From assembly GCA_003252395.1 (NCBI GenBank), contig QKEL01000011.1, positions 1 to 64,000 of the forward strand: a stretch of 64,000 nucleotides of DNA, written 5' to 3'. This stretch comes from Spirochaetales bacterium. Its GTDB lineage: Bacteria > Spirochaetota > Spirochaetia > Treponematales > Treponemataceae. Both the position numbers and the translations under genes were made by a program. The notes under the pieces were generated by a model. That model made no database searches. It saw nothing but the letters and a program-made list of their open reading frames with translations, and was not told where the DNA came from. Positions within the stretch are counted from its first letter, which is position 1; each line of letters starts with the position of its first letter. Shown one piece after another: positions 48,186-55,541 of this stretch.

Positions 48186-49021
48186 TTATCGGACTCCAGC
48201 AAAAGGGTTTGAACCGCCGCTATCCCGTACAGCGCCGCGGTCTCGGCCCTCAATATGTTGGTGCGGAAATGCACCGCATTGAAACCCGCCCGGCGGAGCC
48301 TTTCGACTTCTCCCGCGGTCATGCCGCCCTCGGGCCCGATCGCCAACGCGACGGTCCGCGGCCGCGTACAAAGATACTCGTGGAGGGTCTTTCGCGCAAG
48401 GGGGGCTTCCGTGAGGGTAATGGCCACCGGTTCGGTCCCGCCATGGTCCTCGCCGGCGCGTTCCGCCCACAAAGGCCCCAAAGCGTCGGGCGCCACCGTA
48501 TCCCATACGCGCGTGGGAACGGCCGAGCCGCTTTGCTGCCGCGCTTCCCGGACGATTCGTTCCCATCGTTCGGTTTTGGCCTGCCCTACCCCGCCTGAGT
48601 CCGCGGCGAGGCAACGATCGCCCAACACGGGCACGATTAGGGACACTCCCGCCTCGGTCGCTTGCCTGAGCACCTGATCCATCTTTGGGCCTTTGAGTAT
48701 CCATTGAAAAAGAATGATGGTCGGAAAATCCGCGCTCACGGTGGATGGGGCCGACATGGAAACCCCCGCCTGGGGCGAAATCGCATGACCCGGACCGCCC
48801 GACCCGGTCGCGACGGAGCCCTCAAGCCGAATGAGGGCGGCCTTCCCTCCCCTATCCAGCGATTCGAGGCGGGCCGGCGAAAGGATTCCGTTGGGGAGGC
48901 GAATCTCCAGGCGATCGCCCGGGGCAAGACGAAGTACCTGTACGAGATAGCGGTAATCCTTGCCCCGCAGCGTCAGGAGCCCGTCGGGCCCCGGATCGGA
49001 GTCGACCAGAAACTGACGCAT
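48167..49021 (-). CDS. rsmE: 16S rRNA (uracil1498-N3)-methyltransferase
   Basis: This 284-aa SPOUT enzyme starts with MRQFLV and has an N-terminal PUA-like domain (GKDYRYLVQVLRLAPGDRLEI). The knot signature is IGPEGGMTAGEVE and ILRAETAALYGIAAVQ at the C terminus, which are diagnostic. It methylates U1498 of 16S rRNA. An unusual Ala/Ser/Gly-rich insertion (about 70-95) lies between the domains. It begins 6 nt after the ctpA stop in the same minus-strand operon (ctpA-rsmE-wecG) and its stop lies inside the glycosyltransferase start. Confidence 0.93.
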   Translation of the reverse strand: MRQFLVDSDPGPDGLLTLRGKDYRYLVQVLRLAPGDRLEIRLPNGILSPARLESLDRGGKAALIRLEGSVATGSGGPGHAISPQAGVSMSAPSTVSADFPTIILFQWILKGPKMDQVLRQATEAGVSLIVPVLGDRCLAADSGGVGQAKTERWERIVREARQQSGSAVPTRVWDTVAPDALGPLWAERAGEDHGGTEPVAITLTEAPLARKTLHEYLCTRPRTVALAIGPEGGMTAGEVERLRRAGFNAVHFRTNILRAETAALYGIAAVQTLLLESDKWRLPE

Positions 49022-49026
49022 ACCGG

Positions 49027-50514
49027 TTAGCGCGAACTGACGGCGGAAACGGCGGCGGCATCGGCGACCGCGGTTTCCTCCTGAAGCTCCAGGACGGTTT
49101 TCGTCGCCGTGAGGAGCTTGTCCACGTCTTCCGTGGCGAGTATATCGACCGCCGCCTTAAGCTGGATATCGTAATCAAGATCGTACATCGGACTGATGCG
49201 GGTACGGTAGAATTCCTGGGTAACCAGTTTCTTGAGTACCCGAACCGAGACTGGCCATTTTTTGGCCAACTGGGCTGCCAGGACGTCGGCCGCGGCGGAG
49301 GAAAGCGATTCCCGGCCCGCTACCGCGTCCGCGAGGGCGGTGGTGGTTAACAGGTCCGCAAGGGCCTTTTCCTCCGCCTCCGAAAGCACGGGAAACAGCA
49401 CCTCTCGGTCCGGCGCGATACCCTTTTTATCGATATTCGCCCCGCTCGGCGTATAGTACCGGGCCATGGTAAGCTTCATCTGATCGTTGTCGAAAAGGTC
49501 GATAACCTGTTGGACCGATCCCTTGCCATAGCTGGTTTCCCCGACGAGATAGGCCAAATGATAGTCCTTCAGGGCGCCGGAAAGAATTTCGGCGGCGCTC
49601 GCTGAACCCTTGTTCAGGAGCACCACGGTAGGCACCCGCGGCTTAAAGGTGGTTTTCGACGGACTGGCGGTAATCTCGCTGGTATCCCGCGCGTTTCGCG
49701 AGCGGGTCGAAACGATTACGCCGGAGTCGATGAATTTGTCGGCCACGTCGCCCACGCTGGGAAGGAGCCCGCCCGGGTTATTGCGCACGTCAATGATGAG
49801 GCCCTTATACTTCGCCTTCTTGAAAGAATCGAGCGCGTCTTGGACGCGGGAGGGGGTAAGGGGGGTGAACTCGATGATACGCAGGTACCCGATGCCGCCG
49901 TCCATCATGGTAAACTTGACGGTCGGCACCTCAATGAGGGCCCGGGTCAAGGTAACGGGGAATTCGAGGTTTTTGCCCCGCCTGATTTGGACCGTAACGT
50001 CGGTTCCCACGGGCCCCCGCAACCGGGACAGAACCTCGGACATGGTGATATCCGCCGTACCCTGCCCGTCGATGGCGAGGATCAGGTCGCCGGGTTGAAT
50101 GCCGGACTTCCAGCCCGGGGTATCCTCGATGGGCGAGGCGACCTCCACGAAGGCGGGTTTCTCGGGCGTTGACTCGGTGGGCTTGGTTATTGAAAGGCCA
50201 ACGCCGCCGAAGGAACCGGTGGTGGTATCCTTTAAGTCCGTTCCGATAAGGCTATCGTTGTCGATGTACATCGAATAGGGGTCGTCGAGGGACTCAAGCA
50301 TCCCCTTAAGGGCGCCCTTATACAGTGTCGAGGGATCGACCTGGTCTACGTAGTTTTTCTCGATAAAGCCGTAAATGTATTCGAACAGCTGCAGGTAGCG
50401 GGCTGAGGCTTTCGCCTCGTCGGATTCGGCGAACAACGCGGGCGCGGCAAGCCCGGAAAAAAGGAGGACGAGGGCGAGAATGCCGGCGCCGATCCAGGGT
50501 CTCTTAGATGTCAT
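49027..50514 (-). CDS. Carboxy-terminal processing protease, S41 family
   Basis: The 495-aa product has a signal peptide or anchor (about 9-29, GAGILALVLLFSGLAAPALFA). A PDZ domain follows (about 95-180, with TGSFGGVGLSI and GIQPGDLILAIDGQG), then the S41 protease core with LIIDVRNNPGG, catalytic Ser in LLNKGSASAAEIL and Lys in GETSYGKGSVQ. It cleaves periplasmic or envelope proteins near their C termini. The Ala-rich C terminus is of unknown role. The ATG follows TTGACA-N17-GAAAAT by 6 nt, with no Shine-Dalgarno. Confidence 0.95.
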   Translation of the reverse strand: MTSKRPWIGAGILALVLLFSGLAAPALFAESDEAKASARYLQLFEYIYGFIEKNYVDQVDPSTLYKGALKGMLESLDDPYSMYIDNDSLIGTDLKDTTTGSFGGVGLSITKPTESTPEKPAFVEVASPIEDTPGWKSGIQPGDLILAIDGQGTADITMSEVLSRLRGPVGTDVTVQIRRGKNLEFPVTLTRALIEVPTVKFTMMDGGIGYLRIIEFTPLTPSRVQDALDSFKKAKYKGLIIDVRNNPGGLLPSVGDVADKFIDSGVIVSTRSRNARDTSEITASPSKTTFKPRVPTVVLLNKGSASAAEILSGALKDYHLAYLVGETSYGKGSVQQVIDLFDNDQMKLTMARYYTPSGANIDKKGIAPDREVLFPVLSEAEEKALADLLTTTALADAVAGRESLSSAAADVLAAQLAKKWPVSVRVLKKLVTQEFYRTRISPMYDLDYDIQLKAAVDILATEDVDKLLTATKTVLELQEETAVADAAAVSAVSSR

Positions 50515-50520
50515 GACCCC

Positions 50521-50549
50521 ATTTTCAAACTAAGGGTAGGCTTTGTCAA
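50521..50549 (-). promoter_or_regulatory. Leaderless promoter of the ctpA-rsmE-wecG operon
   Basis: Perfect -35 TTGACA (50544-50549), 17-bp spacer, -10 GAAAAT (50521-50526) on the minus strand, then 6 nt to the ATG. The same -10 variant with the same spacing drives trmJ. Confidence 0.7.
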
Positions 50550-50565
50550 GCTTGATCGATCCCCC

Positions 50566-50594
50566 TTGACCGCGTCCCGGATGTTGCGTAGACT
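50566..50594 (+). promoter_or_regulatory. Near-leaderless promoter of the flhG-fapA-lgt operon
   Basis: -35 TTGACC (50566-50571), 17-bp spacer, -10 TAGACT (50589-50594), then 8 nt to the ATG of the membrane-protein gene. Confidence 0.65.
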
Positions 50595-50602
50595 TCAATA
50601 TA

Positions 50603-50995
50603 ATGCAGCCGAAAACCGTTACCTACCCAATTTTTTTGTTTATCGAGGTATTGCGTCTACTTCTTATCGTTTCCATGGCGGCTGTCGCGGAGAGTAACGC
50701 ACTGCTTTGGTGCGCGGCCCTGCCCGTATTATGCGTTGCCCCGGCCTTATGGCTTATGCTCTCCCTCGATGAATCGAAATTCACTTTGTGGCTGCCCCTT
50801 CTCGCGTTTATTAAGGCCCTTTCCGCCGTATCCTTCATCGCCCTATCGATTCGTTTGCTGCCCGACGCGCTGAGATTCGGAACCGCCGGCGGAAACAATC
50901 CCGCCGCGGCGCTTCCCCTGGCGGGCTTATTCGTGCTTGTCGACGGCGTGATGGGCATTTTCTCGTATGGGAGATACCGAGTACTATGCAAGTAA
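50603..50995 (+). CDS. Small membrane protein, first gene of the flhG-fapA operon
   Basis: The 130-aa product has four predicted TM helices (about 8-27, 33-53, 63-86 and 102-121) and short loops, ending in a basic GRYRVLCK tail. No recognised family. It overlaps the ParA/MinD-type gene by 10 nt, so its translation is coupled to that ATPase. The operon context suggests a membrane partner or anchor for the flagellar-type ATPase or DUF342 protein, which is inference only. Confidence 0.65.
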   Translation: MQPKTVTYPIFLFIEVLRLLLIVSMAAVAESNALLWCAALPVLCVAPALWLMLSLDESKFTLWLPLLAFIKALSAVSFIALSIRLLPDALRFGTAGGNNPAAALPLAGLFVLVDGVMGIFSYGRYRVLCK

Positions 50996-52122
50996 TACCT
51001 GTTGCAAGCGGAAAAGGCGGCGTGGGGAAAAGCCTCCTCTCGGCCAATCTCGCGATAGCCCTCGGCCAAGCCGGAAAGAAGGTGCTGCTCGCGGACCTTG
51101 ACCTGGGCGCCTCGAATCTCCACCTGGTTCTCGGCGTTCAGTCCCCGAAAACCGGACTCGGCACCTGGCTCACGTCGGGGGGCGATTTCGGGGACATTGT
51201 CATGAAAACCTCATGGCCGGGGGTGAGCTTCATCGCCGGCGACTCTGAAATTCCCGGCCTCACCGCCCTTCGGGCGCCCCAAAAGGCCTCGCTTACCAAA
51301 AACCTGCTGAAGTACGACGCCGACTACCTGGTACTGGACCTGGGAGCCGGCACCCACCTCGGCATCCTCGACTTTTTCCTCATGTCCCCCCAAGGAATCA
51401 TCGTGACCGCGCCCTCGGTTACCGCGACGCTCAACGCGTACCTCTTCCTGAAAAACGCCGTGTTCCGCCTCATGTACGACTGCTTTAAGAAGGGCTCCGC
51501 GGCGTGGAACCGGCTTGAGGCGATGAAGAAGGACAGCGCCTCGCTCCAGCGCATGTACATACCCCGCATTATCGAGGAAGTGGAGAAGGTTGACCCGGAA
51601 AACGCGAAGCGCTTCAGGCGCAGCATGGAAACCTTTCATCCCCGCCTGGTCATGAACATGATCGAGGACCCGAAAGACGCGGATAAGGCCCTCAAGATCC
51701 GCCGATCCTGCAAGGAATACCTGAATCTCGAGCTGGAACACCTCGGGGTGATTTATCGCGACTCGGTCCAGGACACGGCGCTCACCTCGCGGCTTCCGGT
51801 AATCGTCTACAAGCCCCAGGCTATCCTGTCCCAAGCGGTTTACCGGATAGCGGATAAGATTCTCCAGTCCGAAACCGAGACCTTTGAGGATTTTTCCGAG
51901 TTTTCCGAGGGAAGCTTCCAGTCCGCGGAGATGGAAGCCGCCATCGATTACGATTCAAAGATGAACTACGTGGAGGAACTGGTGGGAAGCGGGGCCCTCT
52001 CGATGGGCGATCTCGCGGATACCATCAAGTCCCAGCAGTACGAGATATCGGTACTCCGTAAGGAAAACCAGCTTTTAAAAACCAAGCTTTCCCTCGCGAT
52101 TCAGCAGGGGTACAGACTATAA
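50986..52122 (+). CDS. FlhG/MinD-like P-loop ATPase
   Basis: This 378-aa ParA-superfamily protein has the deviant Walker A ASGKGGVGKSLLSANLA, switch I LLADLDLGASNLHLVLG and switch II LVLDLGAGTHLGILDFFL. It resembles FlhG/FleN ATPases, which control flagellar number and placement. A C-terminal extension (about 300-378) carries an acidic stretch and a coiled-coil end (QQYEISVLRKENQLLKTKLSL). It overlaps the small membrane-protein gene and is 15 nt ahead of a FapA/DUF342 gene. Unlike ParA near 61 kb it has no ParB neighbour. Confidence 0.85.
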   Translation: MQVIPVASGKGGVGKSLLSANLAIALGQAGKKVLLADLDLGASNLHLVLGVQSPKTGLGTWLTSGGDFGDIVMKTSWPGVSFIAGDSEIPGLTALRAPQKASLTKNLLKYDADYLVLDLGAGTHLGILDFFLMSPQGIIVTAPSVTATLNAYLFLKNAVFRLMYDCFKKGSAAWNRLEAMKKDSASLQRMYIPRIIEEVEKVDPENAKRFRRSMETFHPRLVMNMIEDPKDADKALKIRRSCKEYLNLELEHLGVIYRDSVQDTALTSRLPVIVYKPQAILSQAVYRIADKILQSETETFEDFSEFSEGSFQSAEMEAAIDYDSKMNYVEELVGSGALSMGDLADTIKSQQYEISVLRKENQLLKTKLSLAIQQGYRL

Positions 52123-52137
52123 CGAGGGCGGCACGAG

Positions 52138-54324
52138 ATGGCACGGACTCAGTGGAACATTACCATGCATCCCAAAACCCAACGTTGGTACCTCCGCGTT
52201 CCCGCGGGGTTCCCCGAGGACCAACTGCCCGACCCCAAGGCGATACGGGACGCGGCGGTCGCGCAGGGAATCGACCCGAGGCACCTATTAAGCGAGCAAA
52301 GCCTCCTCCGACAGCTGGAGAGGGCAAAAGAGGCCGCGGGAGAGGAGCACTCGTTCCCCATCGTGCTGGAACCGACCTTTGACGTCCGCATAACCGTCTC
52401 GGCGGACAAGCTTCGCGCAAAACTGTACGTCCGAAAGGCCGCCGCCGGCCCGGGCGTGGATATGCGCCTCATCGCCAGCGTAATCACGAACAGCAAACTG
52501 GCCATCCCCGACATGGAAAAGGTCAAGGCCGACATTGACGCGTTTCGGGACGGACCCGAAATGGAACTCGTGGACTACGTGCTCGCCGAAGGAACGCCGC
52601 CGGGCCGCGGGCCGGACAGGGAGCTGGTTCCCCTGGTCGATTGGATGGGGGAGGAGGAACGGTCGGCCATCGCCGCCCAGGCGGCCTCGTGCATCGCCTC
52701 GAAGGGAGGCGCGCCGGACGTTCGGCCCGAGGACCTGAAACTCGCGATGGTAGAGGCCGATACCGTCGTACTCAGCTTTACCCCGGCCGAGCTTGGCTCG
52801 CCGGGCACCGACGTACAGGGCCAAGCGTTAGCCGGCCTACCCGGAAACGATCCGTACATTCAAAGCGTCTACGGGGCGACCCTCGGCCCCCAGGGCGTGA
52901 AGAGCTCCCGCAAGGGGCTCCTCGCGGTATCAGAGAAAGCGGGGGTCTTTCGGGTGTGGGTATTCCCGCATACCGACGGACGGGCTACCGTCGCCATAAC
53001 GCCCGACGACCTTTTGGCGACCATCATCCTCGAGTCTGAGGAAGGCACCGGGAAGCCCCTGACGCTGGACCTGGCCCGAGAGGCAATTGCCCAAAAGGGG
53101 CTCAAGGGCAACATAGACGAACGGGCGATCGAAACGGGGATACGGGAAGCGCGTTCCAGCAAGTCGAAACGCGAGCTGACCATCCTGCGGGGAATGGCCC
53201 CGGTTCTCGCCGGGTGCCCGAAGATAGAATGGAAGGTCCACGTTTCGCCCGATAGCCCCTCAACGGTGGTCGTGAAGGACACGGCCATACTCCGCTGGAC
53301 CATTGCCAGCGCCAACGAAGACGGCGTTAACGTCTTCGGCGCGAAACTGAAATCTTCGGAAGCCGAGAAGCCTTCGATCCCCGAGCACGACGAAACCGTC
53401 GGCGCCGAACCCGAGGACGGGGACGCCGACGCAAAGCGGCTAGTCGCCCTGCGCTCCGGCGAACTGACCCTTAAAGAGGGCAAGCTTTCGATAAAGGGAA
53501 CCCGTAAGATCGAGTTCAACGTGGACGATACCACGGGCGACATTCACTTCCCGGGCGACCTGGAATTGGTGGGCAACATTTCCAAGGGGAGATCGGTCCG
53601 CGCGGAAGGCTCCCTCAGCATGAAGGGAGTGGCGGATTCCTGCCTCGTCGCCGCGAACGGGGTGGTTTTCATCGACGGCGGCATCAAGGGCGGCGGCTCG
53701 GGAACGGTTTGGTCCAAGCAGACGATTGACCTCACCTTCGCGGAAAACGCGCGGATCCTTGCCGGACAGGATATCGCCATTTCGAACTATTGCTTCCAAT
53801 GCCTGGTAAAGACGAACGGGCGGCTTTTAATGAAGGGCAACCCCGGCGTCTTGCTGGGCGGTTCCCTCCAAGCCTCGCGGGGGGCCGAGCTTTTCGAGTT
53901 GGGCTCGGCAAAAACAATCAGGACCAGCATTTCCTTCGGCCAGAACTATCTGGTTCGCGACCAGATAAACGTGTGCGAGAAGGAAGCCGTCGCGATAAAG
54001 GAAACCGTCAAAAAGATCGACGCGCAAATGGCGGCGATTCCCACGAGCGACCCGCGGATCCACGCCTTGCGCCAAAAGAAGCTGGAGCTGCTCAAGCGGA
54101 ACGACAAGCTGACGGTGCGGATCTTTACGCTGAAGGAACAGTTCGAGGCCCACGTCTTGTCCTCGATACGGGTGGAGAATACCGTATGGCCGGGCGTAAT
54201 CCTCGAGAGCCACGGCCGTTACTACGAGGTTCGAGAACGGCGCAATCACGTTATATTTACCTTTGACCAATTGACGGGGCAAATCGTCTGCTCCCCGATA
54301 CAAGACGACCATGAGGAGCTTTGA
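52138..54324 (+). CDS. FapA (flagellar assembly protein A)/DUF342 family protein
   Basis: The 728-aa product has an N-terminal domain, a central DUF342 beta-helix (about 240-600) with blocks such as VDDTTGDIHFPGDLELVGNI, GVADSCLVAANGVVFIDGGI and NARILAGQDIAISNYCFQC, then a coiled coil (about 615-665, KETVKKIDAQMAAI). This is the FapA family, named after a V. vulnificus protein tied to polar flagellation. A Glu/Asp-rich insertion (about 415-440) splits the beta-helix. Tight linkage to the FlhG-like gene supports a role in flagellar placement. Confidence 0.85.
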   Translation: MARTQWNITMHPKTQRWYLRVPAGFPEDQLPDPKAIRDAAVAQGIDPRHLLSEQSLLRQLERAKEAAGEEHSFPIVLEPTFDVRITVSADKLRAKLYVRKAAAGPGVDMRLIASVITNSKLAIPDMEKVKADIDAFRDGPEMELVDYVLAEGTPPGRGPDRELVPLVDWMGEEERSAIAAQAASCIASKGGAPDVRPEDLKLAMVEADTVVLSFTPAELGSPGTDVQGQALAGLPGNDPYIQSVYGATLGPQGVKSSRKGLLAVSEKAGVFRVWVFPHTDGRATVAITPDDLLATIILESEEGTGKPLTLDLAREAIAQKGLKGNIDERAIETGIREARSSKSKRELTILRGMAPVLAGCPKIEWKVHVSPDSPSTVVVKDTAILRWTIASANEDGVNVFGAKLKSSEAEKPSIPEHDETVGAEPEDGDADAKRLVALRSGELTLKEGKLSIKGTRKIEFNVDDTTGDIHFPGDLELVGNISKGRSVRAEGSLSMKGVADSCLVAANGVVFIDGGIKGGGSGTVWSKQTIDLTFAENARILAGQDIAISNYCFQCLVKTNGRLLMKGNPGVLLGGSLQASRGAELFELGSAKTIRTSISFGQNYLVRDQINVCEKEAVAIKETVKKIDAQMAAIPTSDPRIHALRQKKLELLKRNDKLTVRIFTLKEQFEAHVLSSIRVENTVWPGVILESHGRYYEVRERRNHVIFTFDQLTGQIVCSPIQDDHEEL

Positions 54325-55303
54325 AACCATGCTAGCGAGCCTTGCCTATCCGTCCTGGATCAGTCCCGAAATCATCCCCGGGTTTCCGCTGTTCCGGTGG
54401 TACGGACTCATGTATATATTCGCCTTCGCGACGGCCTACCTGCTTTTTTCCCGGCAAGTGAAAAACGGGGAGCTGGAACGCGCCGACGGCGGCAAGAAGG
54501 TCACCGACGACGACGTGCTATCCTTCTTTACCTGGGGCATCTTCGGGCTCTTGGTGGGCGCGCGGGTCTTTTCGACCCTGGTGTATGACACCACCGGCCT
54601 GTACTGGGGCAAGCCGTGGCTCATCTTCTGGCCCTTCCAAGACGGGCAATGGACCGGGCTCCAGGGCATGTCCTATCACGGGGGGTTTATCGGCGGTTTC
54701 GTCGGCATGCTCCTTTGGACGATCAGGCGCAAGCGATCCTTTCTCGCCTGGTGCGATACCATGGCGGCCTCGATTCCGCTGGGCTATACCTTCGGGAGAA
54801 TCGGCAACTTCCTGAACGGGGAGCTCTACGGGCGGGTAACCACCAGTCCCCTGGGCATGGTATTCCCCACCGCCGAGAAATTCCCGGTCTCCGAGGGCTG
54901 GGTCCGCGCCACGGCCGAAAAGCTGGGCATGAACCTGCCCGCCGGCGCGAGCTTCGTCAATCTGCCGCGGCATCCGAGCCAGCTCTATGAGGCTACCTTC
55001 GAGGGGCTGGTCCTTGGGCTCGCGATCTGGTTCGTGTTTCGCAAGCGGAAACCCTTCAACGGAATGGTCACCGCCGTGTATACCATCGGTTACGGCCTGG
55101 TGCGCTTCGTCATCGAGTACTTCCGCGAACCCGACGCGGATATCGGGTACCGCGTTACGGCGGGGGGCAACCCCGCGCCGACGTACCTGAACGAGTCGCT
55201 CCTCAACCTCTCCACGGGGCAAATACTGTGCTTGTTGATGATTCTCGGCGGATCGCTCTTCTTGGCGATTCGCGCGGTTCGGAGCCGGCGGCATGGCGCG
55301 TGA
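54311..55303 (+). CDS. lgt: Prolipoprotein diacylglyceryl transferase
   Basis: This 330-aa polytopic membrane enzyme has the Lgt signature YTFGRIGNFLNGELYGR, the catalytic-region histidine block GMSYHGGFIGG and HPSQLYEATFEGL near the end. It attaches diacylglycerol to the lipobox Cys of prolipoproteins, the first step of lipoprotein maturation, and is essential in lipoprotein-rich spirochaetes. A roughly 25-residue insert between the signature and the HPSQLYEA block (KLGMNLPAGASFVNLP) is longer than in E. coli. The start overlaps the FapA stop by 14 nt; a second Met lies 18 nt further in. Confidence 0.95.
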   Translation: MRSFETMLASLAYPSWISPEIIPGFPLFRWYGLMYIFAFATAYLLFSRQVKNGELERADGGKKVTDDDVLSFFTWGIFGLLVGARVFSTLVYDTTGLYWGKPWLIFWPFQDGQWTGLQGMSYHGGFIGGFVGMLLWTIRRKRSFLAWCDTMAASIPLGYTFGRIGNFLNGELYGRVTTSPLGMVFPTAEKFPVSEGWVRATAEKLGMNLPAGASFVNLPRHPSQLYEATFEGLVLGLAIWFVFRKRKPFNGMVTAVYTIGYGLVRFVIEYFREPDADIGYRVTAGGNPAPTYLNESLLNLSTGQILCLLMILGGSLFLAIRAVRSRRHGA

Positions 55304-55472
55304 CCGAACCGACCTAATGGGCGAATACAACGACCGGCTCGACGAGGTGCGCACGCTGATCTACGCGCTCCTGGAATTCGATCCCGAGGATTGGTCCGAG
55401 CGCAAGAATCTCGCGAAGCGCGAGGTCCAGTACGCGATAAACGAATTGCGGATATCCGTGGATAACCTCTAA
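55293..55472 (+). CDS. Small charged protein, 59 aa, overlapping lgt
   Basis: A short ORF starts inside the last codons of lgt (11-nt overlap) and reads through a regular GC-rich codon pattern. It encodes a helical Asp/Glu/Arg-rich protein (EYNDRLDEVRTLIYALLEFD, AKREVQYAINELRISVDNL). A terminator follows 14 nt after the stop, so it is the last gene of the flhG-fapA-lgt operon. The function is unknown; codon use argues for a real gene. Confidence 0.65.
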   Translation: MARDRTDLMGEYNDRLDEVRTLIYALLEFDPEDWSERKNLAKREVQYAINELRISVDNL

Positions 55473-55485
55473 GCGCCGTACGCTC

Positions 55486-55525
55486 GAAAAAAAGGGGCGG
55501 ACCGGATAACCGGCCGCCCCTTTTC
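55486..55525. terminator. Bidirectional terminator between the lgt operon and transketolase
   Basis: AAAAGGGGCGG and CCGCCCCTTTT form an 11-bp stem over a 13-nt loop with T-tracts on both strands, so it can end the plus-strand operon and the minus-strand tkt gene. Confidence 0.92.
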
Positions 55526-55541
55526 GTCATTTAAACGGCAG

